From: Variovorax sp. DXTD-1
Lineage (GTDB): Bacteria; Pseudomonadota; Gammaproteobacteria; Burkholderiales; Burkholderiaceae_C
Length of the DNA stretch: 64,000 nt
Assembly: GCF_003984625.1 (NCBI RefSeq)
Contig: NZ_RWKH01000001.1
Span: 186,001 to 250,000 of the forward strand
Direction: 5' to 3'
Made by a program: the position numbers and the translations under genes. Under the pieces are notes generated by a model. It had not been told where the DNA came from and searched no databases. It saw nothing but the letters and a program-made list of their open reading frames with translations. Positions 38,405 to 47,346 of this stretch are shown piece by piece; the first letter of the stretch is position 1; each line of letters opens with the position of its first letter.

Positions 38405-39398
38405 GTTCAAGAGGTTTGGGAGGGGCGGGGACGGCCTTCATGATCTTTTCGATCAGCCCGTCGGGTGTGAGGCCTTCGGACAAGCCTTCGTAGGAAAGCG
38501 TCACGCGGTGGCGCAGCACGTCGGGTACCAGCGCCGTCATGTCCTCGGGCAGGGCATAGCTGCGGCCGCGCAGCAGCGCGAGCGCGCGCGCGCCTTCGGT
38601 AAGGCTGATGCTCGCGCGCGGGCTGGCGCCGAAGGTGATGAAGCGGCGCATGTCCTTCAGGCCGTGCTTGTCGGGCGTGCGCGTGGCCGACACGAGCTTG
38701 ACCGCGTACTGGATGAGCGAAGGGTCGACGTACACGCGCCGCGCCTCGGCCTGCAGGGCCGCGAGCTGTTCGGTCGTCGCGACCGGGTTCGCCTCGACCA
38801 GCGGACCGATCACGCGCTGGACGATGACGAACTCTTCCTCGTCGCTCGGGTAGTCGACCAGCACCTTCATCATGAAGCGATCGACCTGCGCCTCGGGCAG
38901 CGGATAGGTGCCTTCGGTTTCGATGGGGTTCTGCGTGGCCATGACGAGGAAGGGGCGCGGCACCTTGTGCGTCTCGCCGGCAATGGTGACCTGGCGCTCC
39001 TGCATTACTTCGAGCAATGCGCTCTGCACCTTGGCCGGCGCGCGGTTGATTTCATCGGCCAGCAGCAGGTTGGCGAACACCGGGCCGAGCGAGGTGCTGA
39101 ACTCGCCGGTCTTCTGGTTGTAGATGCGCGTGCCCACCAGGTCGGCAGGCACCAGGTCGGGTGTGAACTGGATGCGCTTGAACTGGCCGCGCACCGTGTC
39201 GGCCAGCGTCTTGACGGTGAGCGTCTTCGCCAGGCCCGGCACGCCTTCGACCAGCAAGTGGCCGCCCGCGAGCATCGCGACCATCACCCGCTCCAGGAAC
39301 CGGTCCTGGCCCACCACCACGCGCTTGACCTCATAGAGGATCTGCTCCATCAGCTCGGCCGTGGCGGAAGAGGTGGAAAACGGGGTCTCGGTGCTCAT
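38385..39398 (-). CDS. MoxR-family AAA+ ATPase
   Basis: AAA+ ATPase of 337 residues with Walker A GVPGLAKT, Walker B LLLADEINRAPAK, sensor stretch MATQNPIETEGTYPLPEAQ and arginine-containing FGASPRASISL. MoxR proteins act as chaperone-like ATPases with VWA-domain partners, in this case those encoded directly downstream. The ATG at 39398 has GAGG just upstream; 39422 would add eight residues. It lies 55 bases after the protease gene. Confidence 0.92.
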   Translation of the reverse strand: MSTETPFSTSSATAELMEQILYEVKRVVVGQDRFLERVMVAMLAGGHLLVEGVPGLAKTLTVKTLADTVRGQFKRIQFTPDLVPADLVGTRIYNQKTGEFSTSLGPVFANLLLADEINRAPAKVQSALLEVMQERQVTIAGETHKVPRPFLVMATQNPIETEGTYPLPEAQVDRFMMKVLVDYPSDEEEFVIVQRVIGPLVEANPVATTEQLAALQAEARRVYVDPSLIQYAVKLVSATRTPDKHGLKDMRRFITFGASPRASISLTEGARALALLRGRSYALPEDMTALVPDVLRHRVTLSYEGLSEGLTPDGLIEKIMKAVPAPPKPLEHEKLVA

Positions 39399-39453
39399 GC
39401 GATGGCCTCTTTCTATGAACAAATCAAAACGAAGCTGATGCCGGTTCCTGGTT

Positions 39454-40452
39454 CTAGAACGGCGGCGAACCGGCGGCCGAGGCCGCGTTTTCTATCGGGA
39501 CGGCAAAGCCGATGCCTATGAAGGTGCGCTGCTGCGTGGGATTGAGAATGGCGGTGACGATGCCGAGCACCTCGCCGTCCATGTTGATCAGCGGCCCGCC
39601 CGAGTTGCCGGGGTTGGCTGCCGCGTCGAACTGGATCAGGTTGCCCAGCTCCTGCTTGCCCTCGGGCGAGCGGAACGAGCGCTTCAGGCCTGACACTACG
39701 CCGGCCGACACCGAAGGGCCGATGCCGAAAGGAAAGCCCACCGCTGCCACTTGGTCGCCGGACTGCAGGTCGGCGGTCGAGCGCATCACGGCCGGAATCA
39801 GGTCGTCGGGAATCTTCTGGGCCTGCAGCACCGCGAGATCGTTCTCGGGCTGCACGCCGGTGATGGTGGCCACGGCTTCCAGGCCGTCGGAGAAGGTGAC
39901 CTTGATGGTTTCGGCGCCGGCCACGACATGCAGGTTGGTGAGGATGACGCCCTTGTCGACAATGACCACGCCGGTGCCCACGCCGCGTTCGGTCTCGCCC
40001 GGCGGCGGGTCGGCCTCGGGCGGCTTGCCCTTGGCAAGATTGCGGCCGCGCTTCTGGGTCTTGGCCTCGGGCGTGGCTTTCTCGGGGCCGTAGCCGACCA
40101 CGCGCACCACCGAAGGCCGCACGATCTCGGCGGCCTTGGCGGCGGGCGAGGGGAGCGTGTGGGTCTGCAGCGTGCGCAGCACGGCCGAATCGATGTCTTT
40201 CTGCGTCAGCGCCTTGGCGCCCTGGCGCGGCCACCATGTGGCGCTGCCGACCGCGACGGCGCACAGCACCACCAGAAACGCAAAACTGCGCCGGCCGGGC
40301 TGCCAGCCTGGCTTGGTTCGAGGTGGGGAGTTGGGGGGCGGCGCGCCATTGCCTCCGCCCTCGGGCGATGGCACGGCCTGATCGGCGGCCGCGGAATCGG
40401 CCGCTTGAGGCAGCGTGCGGGGCGAACGGCTGTAGAAAGCGGGCCTGCGCAT
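39454..40452 (-). CDS. Membrane-anchored trypsin-like serine protease (HtrA-like, no PDZ)
   Basis: A 332-residue protein. A Pro/Ala-rich cytosolic tail (1-53) is followed by one membrane helix (about 56-71) and a periplasmic trypsin domain with His175 (TNLHVV), Asp205 (ENDLAVL) and Ser284 (NPGNSGGPL). The protein ends soon after, with no PDZ domain, unlike DegP. A Lys/Pro-rich insert precedes the protease core. It is first in the row protease-MoxR-DUF58-VWA, all on one strand, and could process periplasmic targets of that system. Confidence 0.9.
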   Translation of the reverse strand: MRRPAFYSRSPRTLPQAADSAAADQAVPSPEGGGNGAPPPNSPPRTKPGWQPGRRSFAFLVVLCAVAVGSATWWPRQGAKALTQKDIDSAVLRTLQTHTLPSPAAKAAEIVRPSVVRVVGYGPEKATPEAKTQKRGRNLAKGKPPEADPPPGETERGVGTGVVIVDKGVILTNLHVVAGAETIKVTFSDGLEAVATITGVQPENDLAVLQAQKIPDDLIPAVMRSTADLQSGDQVAAVGFPFGIGPSVSAGVVSGLKRSFRSPEGKQELGNLIQFDAAANPGNSGGPLINMDGEVLGIVTAILNPTQQRTFIGIGFAVPIENAASAAGSPPF

Positions 40453-40540
40453 CGAAACACCTCCGGCAAGGGATGACGGGAGAGGGGTTCACAGTAGCAC
40501 GCTTTCTTCTGCCTTGCATCCCTTCGGGCATCATCTCGCA

Positions 40541-41401
40541 ATGGCTGTATTCATCGACACCCACTGCCATCTGGACGCGCCCGAATTCGGTGCGGAAATG
40601 CCGCTCATCCGTGCGCGCGCCGCCGAGCGGGGCGTGGCGCTGTGCGTCATTCCGGCCGTGGCGGTCTTCAACTTTGCAACCGTGCGGGAGCTGGCACGCG
40701 TCCAGGGCGACGCCTATGCGCTGGGCATCCACCCGCTGTGCACCGGCAATGCGCAAGACGCCGACCTGGAGGCGCTCGACGCCGAACTGTCCATGCGCCG
40801 CGGCGATCCACGGCTGGTCGCGGTCGGCGAAATCGGGCTCGACTATTTCGTGAAAGGGCTGGACAGCGACAAACAGCAGCATTTCTTTCACACTCAGTTG
40901 CAACTCGCGCGCAAATACGAACTGCCGGTGCTCATTCATGTGCGCCGCTCGGTCGACAAGGTGCTCAAGCATCTGCGGCAGACAGCGGCCGGCCGGCCAT
41001 GGCAGGGCATTGCCCATGCATTCAACGGCAGCGAGCAGCAGGCCAAGGCCTGTATCGAGATCGGGCTCAAGCTCGGCTTCGGTGGTGCCGTGACCTTCGA
41101 TCGCGCGTTGCAGCTGCGGCGGCTGGCGGCCACGCTGCCGCTCGAATCGATCGTGATGGAAACCGATGCGCCGGACATCCAGCCGCATTGGATCTACCGC
41201 ACGCAGGCGCAGCGCGCCGCCGGCGAACCGCAGGGCCGCAACGAACCCGGCGAACTGCCGCGTATCGCTGAAGTGGTGGCGCAATTGCGCGGCGTCGGTA
41301 TCGACGAACTGGCCGGGGCCACAACCCAGAATGCAAAGAATGCGCTGCCTCGGCTCGAAAGTCTTCTTTCCTTGTCGGAAGGCCGGCCGCAGCGCGCGTA
41401 G
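40541..41401 (+). CDS. TatD-family metal-dependent hydrolase/DNase
   Basis: Cytosolic TIM-barrel hydrolase of 286 residues. Metal motifs are DTHCHLD at the start, AVGEIGLDYF, LIHVRRS, HAFNGSEQQ and METDAPD, in family order. TatD-type proteins are nucleases linked to DNA turnover or are RNA/D-tyrosyl-tRNA-related enzymes. The ATG at 40541 gives the usual MAVFIDTHCHLD opening. Divergent from the protease gene across 88 bases. Confidence 0.92.
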   Translation: MAVFIDTHCHLDAPEFGAEMPLIRARAAERGVALCVIPAVAVFNFATVRELARVQGDAYALGIHPLCTGNAQDADLEALDAELSMRRGDPRLVAVGEIGLDYFVKGLDSDKQQHFFHTQLQLARKYELPVLIHVRRSVDKVLKHLRQTAAGRPWQGIAHAFNGSEQQAKACIEIGLKLGFGGAVTFDRALQLRRLAATLPLESIVMETDAPDIQPHWIYRTQAQRAAGEPQGRNEPGELPRIAEVVAQLRGVGIDELAGATTQNAKNALPRLESLLSLSEGRPQRA

Positions 41402-41532
41402 GCCGATATCCCGTCTTGCCACGATGCGGGCGAGGCTTGCATTTTTGCTGTCATCCTCGGTGTTCGAATCGGCGTTGCTTGCTCAGTGGCAAGTCCGTCA
41501 CTCCAACACTTCATCCAAAAAGGAGTCTTTAC

Positions 41533-41925
41533 ATGACCACATCTTTCATTCGCACCGTGCCCGTCGTGCTCGCCCTCGCGCTTGCCTCCATCGGCGTGTC
41601 CGCCGTGGCGCAAACCGCCGCGCCTGCCACCGCCGAACCCACCACCACCGAGAAGGTGAAGGAAGCCGGCAAGGATGCAGTCGATGCGACCAAGAGCACG
41701 ACCAAGAAGGCCGTGAACGCCACCGAACGCGGCACCAAGAAGGCGTGGGACGCAACCAAGCGCACCACCAAGAAGGCCACCACCGCCACCAAGAATGTGG
41801 CCGCCAAGACCGGCGACGCTGTTGAAACTGCCGGCCACAAGACGGCCGACGGCATGCGCAGCACCGGCAAGGCCATCGGCGAAAAGGTTCCCGGCACCGC
41901 CGAACACGAAGCCGCCAAGAAATAA
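41533..41925 (+). CDS. Exported LEA-like protein with 11-residue repeats
   Basis: A 130-residue protein with a signal peptide (cleaved after AVAQ near residue 27). The mature part is Lys/Thr/Ala-rich and carries successive 11-mers: TTKKAVNATER (56-66), GTKKAWDATKR (67-77), TTKKATTATKN (78-88), VAAKTGDAVET (89-99), AGHKTADGMRS (100-110). That period is the hallmark of group-3 late-embryogenesis-abundant proteins, which are disordered when wet and helical on drying. AAGGAG precedes the ATG, and a clear terminator follows, so it is likely monocistronic. Not a known named family to me; desiccation or membrane-surface protection is inferred. Confidence 0.8.
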   Translation: MTTSFIRTVPVVLALALASIGVSAVAQTAAPATAEPTTTEKVKEAGKDAVDATKSTTKKAVNATERGTKKAWDATKRTTKKATTATKNVAAKTGDAVETAGHKTADGMRSTGKAIGEKVPGTAEHEAAKK

Positions 41926-41946
41926 TCGGCGTTCGCCTTCAGCACA

Positions 41947-41968
41947 AACCCGCTTCGGCGGGTTTTTT
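41947..41968 (+). terminator. Rho-independent terminator after the LEA-like gene
   Basis: Stem AACCCGC-TTCG-GCGGGTT followed directly by four more T residues, 22 bases after the stop. A classic intrinsic terminator. Confidence 0.9.
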
Positions 41969-42003
41969 CATGGCCGTCGACAGTGCCAAGATGGAGCCTG
42001 TTC

Positions 42004-42531
42004 ATGAAACCACCAACTGCATCCGATTCCGGCGGCGCGGTGCTGACGGGCCTCGCGCCCGTTGTCTCGCCCGCCACGGTCGTATTGATACTCGGCAGCT
42101 TCCCGGGCGTCCGGTCGCTCGAGCAGCAGCAGTACTATGCGCATCCGCAAAATCAGTTCTGGAAAATCTTGCAAGCCGTTTGGCCCCGACACCCGCTCCC
42201 CATGGGGGCAGACAGCTATCCCCGGAAAAAAGCGTGGTTGCTCGAGCGCGGCCTGGGTGTTTGGGACGTGTACGCCGCCTGCGAGCGCGAGGGCAGCCTC
42301 GATTCCGCCATTCGCGCCCCGGTAGCCAACGACATCGCGGGGCTCCATCTGCCGCGCCTGGCGGCCATTGCGCACAACGGCGGCGAGAGCTTCAAGCATG
42401 CGCGCCACACGCGCACACTCGGGGTGCCGGTTTATCAGTTGCCTTCCACCAGCCCCGCCAACGCGTCGTGGAGCTTCGAGCGCAAGCTCGCAGCCTGGCG
42501 CGAGGTCTTTGTCGCCCACCACCTTCTTTGA
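42004..42531 (+). CDS. DNA-deoxyinosine glycosylase (uracil-DNA glycosylase superfamily)
   Basis: Base-excision repair enzyme of 175 residues. LILGSFPGVRSLEQQQYYAH opens the active-site fold and HPQNQFWKIL follows, as in the deoxyinosine-glycosylase branch; near the C-terminus is YQLPSTSPANAS. It is predicted to remove hypoxanthine or related damaged bases from DNA. ATG 42004 is used; an in-frame GTG at 41983 overlaps the preceding terminator region. The stop overlaps the next start by one base (TGATG), coupling repair to an unrelated spermidine-synthase-like gene. Confidence 0.85.
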   Translation: MKPPTASDSGGAVLTGLAPVVSPATVVLILGSFPGVRSLEQQQYYAHPQNQFWKILQAVWPRHPLPMGADSYPRKKAWLLERGLGVWDVYAACEREGSLDSAIRAPVANDIAGLHLPRLAAIAHNGGESFKHARHTRTLGVPVYQLPSTSPANASWSFERKLAAWREVFVAHHLL

Positions 42532-43313
42532 TGGCCACGAGCAAAATTCCCGTTCTTCCCGAAGTCAACTTTTCCGACTGGGGCGACATTCGCTACCTGC
42601 ACCTGGGCACCGAATGGGTCCAAGGCTCGATGAAGCTCGATGCGCCCTTCGAAATCGAGCTCGAATACGTGCAGCGCATGATGGCCTGGCTGCTGTTCGC
42701 CGACCCGAAAAGCGTGGCGGGCCGCCATGCGATGCAGCTCGGCCTCGGCGCGGCCACGCTCACCAAGTTCTGCCGCAAGACCCTGCGCATGCGCACCACC
42801 GCGGTCGAACTGAATCCGCAGGTGGTGGCTGCCTGCCGTGGCTGGTTCAAATTGCCGGCCGACGACCCGAAGCTGCGCGTGGTCATCGCCGATGCGGCGC
42901 TCGAGATCCGCAAGCCCGAGTGGCAGGGCACGGTCGATGTGCTGCAGGTCGACCTGTACGACCATGAGGCCGCCGCGCCGGTGCTCGACAGCGAAGACTT
43001 CTATGCCGATTGCCGCGCGCTGCTCACCGAAGACGGCTGCATGACGGTCAACCTCTTCGGCCGGTCGTCGAGCTACGAGCGCAGCCTGGAGAAAATCGCC
43101 GGCGCGTTCGGGGCCGATGCGGTCTGGGCCTTCAAGCCGACGCGCGAAGGCAACACGGTGGTGCTGGCGCAGCGCACGCCGAGCCGTCCGAAGCGCGAAG
43201 CCCTTGCCGAGCGCGGCCAAACGATCCAGACTCGATGGGGCTTGCCCGCGCCGAAATGGCTGCGTGTGTTCAAACCGATGAATCCCACTCTCACCCGACC
43301 CTCCGGCCCATGA
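42531..43313 (+). CDS. Spermidine-synthase-like methyltransferase-fold protein
   Basis: A 260-residue Rossmann-fold protein related to polyamine aminopropyltransferases. AMQLGLGAATLTKF is the nucleotide-binding loop and TAVELNPQVVAAC ends with the acidic residue that binds the ribose; VDVLQVDLYDHEA is the catalytic-loop equivalent. It lacks the N-terminal domain of true SpeE, so the activity may differ. Starts within the stop of the glycosylase gene and overlaps the GspE-like gene as ATGA. Confidence 0.82.
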   Translation: MATSKIPVLPEVNFSDWGDIRYLHLGTEWVQGSMKLDAPFEIELEYVQRMMAWLLFADPKSVAGRHAMQLGLGAATLTKFCRKTLRMRTTAVELNPQVVAACRGWFKLPADDPKLRVVIADAALEIRKPEWQGTVDVLQVDLYDHEAAAPVLDSEDFYADCRALLTEDGCMTVNLFGRSSSYERSLEKIAGAFGADAVWAFKPTREGNTVVLAQRTPSRPKREALAERGQTIQTRWGLPAPKWLRVFKPMNPTLTRPSGP

Positions 43314-45106
43314 GCGCTGTTCCCGCTGTATCCGCCCCTGCACCCCTCGCTGACCGCCATGAAGGCCCGCTCGACCTGCGCCGCCTGATTGAATGGCTGG
43401 CCACCGATGGCGTGATTTCGCCGGTGGAAGCCAAGCGCACCATCGCGCGCTGCGCCCAGGCCGAGAGCCGGCAGGCGCCGCTGGTGCGGCTCGCCAATGT
43501 GGCCATGACGCGCGAAAGCGACGGCAAACCGCTCGATCTCGAAATGCTCACGCAGTGGCTCGCCGGCCGCGCGGGGCTCACCTATTTGCGCATCGATCCG
43601 CTCAAGGTCGACGTGGGCAAGGTCGCCGACACCATGAGCGCGGCCTATGCCGAGCGCCACAAGGTGCTGCCGGTGCAGGTGCTGCCGACTGAGGTGGTGG
43701 TGGCGACGGCCGAGCCGTTTCTCACCGACTGGATTGCCGAAGTGGAGCGCCAGTCGCGCCGCACCGTGCGCCGCGTGGTGGCCAACCCGACCGACATCCA
43801 GCGCTACACGGCCGAGTTTTTTGCGCTCGCCAAGTCGGTGCGCGCCGCGCAGAAAGCCGGCGGCAACACCGGCGGCGCGAGCTTCGAGCAGCTGGTGGAA
43901 CTGGGCAAGAGCACCAAGCAACTCGACGCCAACGACCAGAGCGTGGTGCAGGTGGTCGACTGGCTGTGGCAATACGCCTTCGACCAGCGCGCCAGCGACA
44001 TCCACTTGGAGCCGCGCCGCGAGCAGGGCGTGATCCGCTTCCGCATCGACGGCATCCTGCACCCGGCCTACCAGATGCCCATGGGCGTGATGAACGCCAT
44101 GGTGTCGCGCATCAAGCTGCTCGGCCGTATGGACGTGGTCGAAAAGCGCCGACCTCTGGATGGCCGCATCAAGACCCGCAACATGCGCGGCGACGAAGTC
44201 GAAATGCGCCTGTCCACCTTGCCGACCGCTTTCGGCGAGAAGATGGTGATGCGGATCTTCGACCCCGACACGGCGGTGAAGGACCTCGACGCGCTCGGCT
44301 TCTCGCAGCACGACGCGCACCGCTGGGAGCAGCTCGTCACCCGGCCCAACGGCATCGTCCTGGTAACCGGGCCCACGGGCTCCGGCAAGACCACCACGCT
44401 GTATTCCACGCTCAAGCGCGTGGCGACCGAAGAAGTCAACGTGAGCACGGTCGAAGACCCGATCGAAATGATCGAGCCGTCGTTCAACCAGACCCAGGTG
44501 CAGCCGCAGCTCGACTTCGGGTTTACCGAAGGCCTGCGCGCGCTGATGCGGCAGGATCCGGACATCATCATGGTCGGCGAAATCCGCGATCTGGCCACGG
44601 CCGAGATGGCGGTGCAGGCCGCGCTCACCGGCCACCTGGTGTTCAGCACCCTGCACACCAACGACGCGCCGAGCGCCATCACGCGGCTGATGGAGCTGGG
44701 CGTGCCTTCGTACCTCATCAACGCCGTGATGCTCGGCGTGCTGGCCCAGCGGCTGGTGCGCACGCTGTGCCCCAACTGCAAGCAGCCCGACGACACCATC
44801 ACGCGCGAGAAGCTCGAAGCCATCGTCAAGCCGTGGCAGATCACCGGTTCGGTGCGCGCCTACAAGCCGGTGGGCTGCGTCGACTGCCGCATGACCGGCT
44901 ACATGGGGCGCATGGGCCTTTACGAGCTGCTGAGCATCAGCGAGGACTTCAAGGGCCAGGTCAACAAGGAGCCGAACCTCGGCGGGCTCCGGCGGCAGGC
45001 CGTGATCGACGGCATGCGTCCCTTGCGCCTGGCAGGGGCGCTGCGCGTCGCCGAGGGCGTAACCACCATCGAAGAAGTTCTGAGCGCGACGCCCCCCTTG
45101 GAATGA
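43310..45106 (+). CDS. GspE/PilB-family secretion ATPase, orphan
   Basis: Hexameric AAA-like ATPase of 598 residues that would power a type IV pilus or type II secretion motor. N-terminal GspE/PilB N-domain (about 25-190), then Walker A GPTGSGKT at 354-361, Asp box TVEDPIE, Walker B with DPDIIMVGEIRD, His box TGHLVFSTLHTND and a zinc site CPNC...CVDC near 490-525. No pilin, platform or secretin gene is adjacent. It is coupled to the spermidine-synthase-like gene by ATGA. The mechanical partner must be elsewhere in the genome. Confidence 0.92.
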   Translation: MSAVPAVSAPAPLADRHEGPLDLRRLIEWLATDGVISPVEAKRTIARCAQAESRQAPLVRLANVAMTRESDGKPLDLEMLTQWLAGRAGLTYLRIDPLKVDVGKVADTMSAAYAERHKVLPVQVLPTEVVVATAEPFLTDWIAEVERQSRRTVRRVVANPTDIQRYTAEFFALAKSVRAAQKAGGNTGGASFEQLVELGKSTKQLDANDQSVVQVVDWLWQYAFDQRASDIHLEPRREQGVIRFRIDGILHPAYQMPMGVMNAMVSRIKLLGRMDVVEKRRPLDGRIKTRNMRGDEVEMRLSTLPTAFGEKMVMRIFDPDTAVKDLDALGFSQHDAHRWEQLVTRPNGIVLVTGPTGSGKTTTLYSTLKRVATEEVNVSTVEDPIEMIEPSFNQTQVQPQLDFGFTEGLRALMRQDPDIIMVGEIRDLATAEMAVQAALTGHLVFSTLHTNDAPSAITRLMELGVPSYLINAVMLGVLAQRLVRTLCPNCKQPDDTITREKLEAIVKPWQITGSVRAYKPVGCVDCRMTGYMGRMGLYELLSISEDFKGQVNKEPNLGGLRRQAVIDGMRPLRLAGALRVAEGVTTIEEVLSATPPLE

Positions 45107-45256
45107 GCCTTGCAGGGCCGATTCCCCGGTGTGCCGGAGTCGGCGCTGTGAAGTCTTTCGGGTTATCCCTAGGCCTTTCGTTAGTGGAATCCACATCGGG
45201 CTGACCACTGGCTGACTCGACAATCCGGCATCGAAATTTGTTCGAGGAGACTGTTC

Positions 45257-45745
45257 GTGAAAATCAAGAGTCAGAAAGACTTTTTCTCGGGCCTGATGTT
45301 TACGGTCGTGGGCGCGGCGTTCGCATGGGGCGCCACCACCTACAGCGTAGGCACCGGCGCCCGCATGGGTCCGGGTTACTTCCCGTTGATGCTGGGCATC
45401 CTGATGGCCGTCATCGGCCTGGGAATCATGTTCAGCGGCCTGACCGTCGAAACCACCGACGGCGAAAAGATCGGCAAGTGGGCGTGGAAGCAGGTGATCT
45501 TCATCCTGGGCGCCAACCTTGCGTTCGGCATCCTGCTCGGCGGCCTGCCGAGCCTCGGCGTGCCGGCCATGGGAATGATCATCGCGATCTACGCGCTCGT
45601 GATCATCGCAAGCCTTGCGGGCCACGAGTTCAAGCTGCCTACCGTGCTGATCCTGGCCACCGTGCTGGCCGTCGGCAGCTACGTTGCATTCATCTGGGCG
45701 CTCAAGCTGCAGATCCAGGTCTGGCCGACCTTCATCACCGGTTGA
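45257..45745 (+). CDS. tctB: Tripartite tricarboxylate transporter small subunit TctB
   Basis: Small membrane subunit of 162 residues with four hydrophobic segments; the opening (FFSGLMFTVVGAAFAWGA) and GTGARMGPGYFP stretch are characteristic of TctB. It starts at GTG with GAGGAG 7 bases upstream. Pairs with TctA, 16 bases downstream. The binding subunit TctC is not in this operon. Confidence 0.9.
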   Translation: MKIKSQKDFFSGLMFTVVGAAFAWGATTYSVGTGARMGPGYFPLMLGILMAVIGLGIMFSGLTVETTDGEKIGKWAWKQVIFILGANLAFGILLGGLPSLGVPAMGMIIAIYALVIIASLAGHEFKLPTVLILATVLAVGSYVAFIWALKLQIQVWPTFITG

Positions 45746-45761
45746 GAAGAAAGCTGCTCAC

Positions 45762-47273
45762 ATGGAATTGATTGACCACCTCTCGATGGGTTTTGGCGTT
45801 GCCTTTACCTTCACGAACCTGCTGTACTGCCTTGGCGGCTGTATCCTGGGCACGCTGATCGGCGTGCTGCCGGGCATCGGCCCGGTTGCGACCATCGCAA
45901 TGCTGCTGCCCGCCACCTACGCGCTGCCGCCCGTGTCGGCGCTGATCATGCTGGCCGGTATCTATTACGGCGCGCAATACGGCGGCTCGACCACCGCGAT
46001 TCTGGTGAACCTGCCGGGCGAATCGTCGTCGGTGGTGACCGTGATCGACGGCTACCAGATGGCGCGCAAGGGCCGTGCAGGCCCGGCGCTCGCCGCTGCG
46101 GGCCTGGGCTCGTTCTTCGCCGGTTGCGTGGGCACGCTGATCCTGGCGGCCTTTGCGCCGCCGCTCACTGAACTGGCCTTCAAGTTCGGCCCCGCCGAAT
46201 ACTTCTCGCTGATGATCCTGGGCCTGATCGGCGCCGTGGTGCTGGCCTCGGGCTCGCTGCTCAAGGCCATCGGCATGATCGTGCTGGGCCTGCTGCTGGG
46301 CCTGGTGGGCACCGACGTCAACTCGGGCGTGGCGCGCTACAGCTTCGACGTTCCGGAGCTGACCGACGGCATTGGCTTCGTGGCCATCGCCATGGGCGTG
46401 TTCGGCTACGGCGAAATCATTGCCAACCTTTCGCGTCCCGACGACGAGCGCGAAGTGTTCACCGCCAAGGTCTCGGGCCTGTTCCCGACCAAGGAAGACT
46501 TCAAGCGCATGATCCCCGCCGTGCTGCGCGGCACGGCACTGGGCTCGTCGCTCGGCATCCTGCCCGGTGGCGGTGCGTTGCTGTCGGCCTTTGCGGCCTA
46601 CACCATCGAGAAGAAGACCAAGCTGCATCCGGGCGAAGTGCCCTTCGGCAAGGGCAACATCCGCGGCGTGGCAGCTCCCGAGGCGGCCAACAACGCGGGT
46701 GCGCAGACCTCCTTCATTCCGCTGCTCACGCTGGGCATTCCGCCCAACGCGGTAATGGCGCTGATGGTGGGCGCCATGACGATCCACAACATCCAGCCGG
46801 GCCCGCAGGTGATGACCAGCAACCCCGAGCTGTTCTGGGGCCTGATCGCCTCGATGTGGCTCGGCAATGCAATGCTCGTGATCCTGAACCTGCCGCTGAT
46901 CGGCATGTGGATCAAGTTGCTGACGGTGCCCTACAAGTTCCTGTTCCCCGCGATTGTGCTGTTCTGTGCCATTGGCGTGTACTCCACGAACAACAACACG
47001 TGGGACATCTGGATGGTGGGCATCTTCGGTTTTGTGGGCTACACCTTCTTCAAGCTGGGTTGCGAGCCTGCACCGTTGCTGCTGGGCTTCATCCTGGGGC
47101 CAATGATGGAAGAGAACCTGCGCCGCTCGCTGCTGCTCTCGCGCGGTGACTGGAGCGTGTTCGTCACGCGTCCGATCTCGCTCGGACTGCTGCTTGCCGC
47201 TGCATTGCTGCTGGTGATTGTGCTGTTGCCGGCGGTGAAGGCGAAACGCGAAGAAGCTTTCGTCGAGGACTGA
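45762..47273 (+). CDS. tctA: Tripartite tricarboxylate transporter large subunit TctA
   Basis: Inner-membrane transporter of 503 residues with about twelve hydrophobic segments. TctA motifs: GVLPGIGPVATIAMLLP near the N-terminus, IYYGAQYGGSTTAILVNLPGE, and the related second repeat GILPGGGALLSAF and IPLLTLGIPPNAVMALM. It takes up di- or tricarboxylates delivered by a periplasmic TctC/Bug protein using the ion gradient. A strong terminator follows. Confidence 0.94.
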   Translation: MELIDHLSMGFGVAFTFTNLLYCLGGCILGTLIGVLPGIGPVATIAMLLPATYALPPVSALIMLAGIYYGAQYGGSTTAILVNLPGESSSVVTVIDGYQMARKGRAGPALAAAGLGSFFAGCVGTLILAAFAPPLTELAFKFGPAEYFSLMILGLIGAVVLASGSLLKAIGMIVLGLLLGLVGTDVNSGVARYSFDVPELTDGIGFVAIAMGVFGYGEIIANLSRPDDEREVFTAKVSGLFPTKEDFKRMIPAVLRGTALGSSLGILPGGGALLSAFAAYTIEKKTKLHPGEVPFGKGNIRGVAAPEAANNAGAQTSFIPLLTLGIPPNAVMALMVGAMTIHNIQPGPQVMTSNPELFWGLIASMWLGNAMLVILNLPLIGMWIKLLTVPYKFLFPAIVLFCAIGVYSTNNNTWDIWMVGIFGFVGYTFFKLGCEPAPLLLGFILGPMMEENLRRSLLLSRGDWSVFVTRPISLGLLLAAALLLVIVLLPAVKAKREEAFVED

Positions 47274-47295
47274 TTTCGGTCTTCCGGCTTTATCG

Positions 47296-47322
47296 AAACG
47301 GCGCCTTTTGGGCGCCGTTTTT
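47296..47322 (+). terminator. Rho-independent terminator after tctA
   Basis: Perfect 10-bp stem AAACGGCGCC paired with GGCGCCGTTT (loop TTTTG), followed by more T residues, 22 bases past the tctA stop. Confidence 0.92.
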
Positions 47323-47346
47323 ATTTGTGCTTTGTTTTGGGCGTTG

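Noticed and set aside
41194..41907. A Gly-rich frame opposite the LEA-like gene
   Set aside because: Product of the Lys/Thr/Ala codon repeats read in reverse; the plus-strand gene has a signal peptide, a ribosome site and a terminator.
43073..45625. An 850-residue open frame opposite the GspE-like gene
   Set aside because: Low-complexity His/Ala/Gly/Arg composition, no family features, and a clear ATPase on the plus strand.
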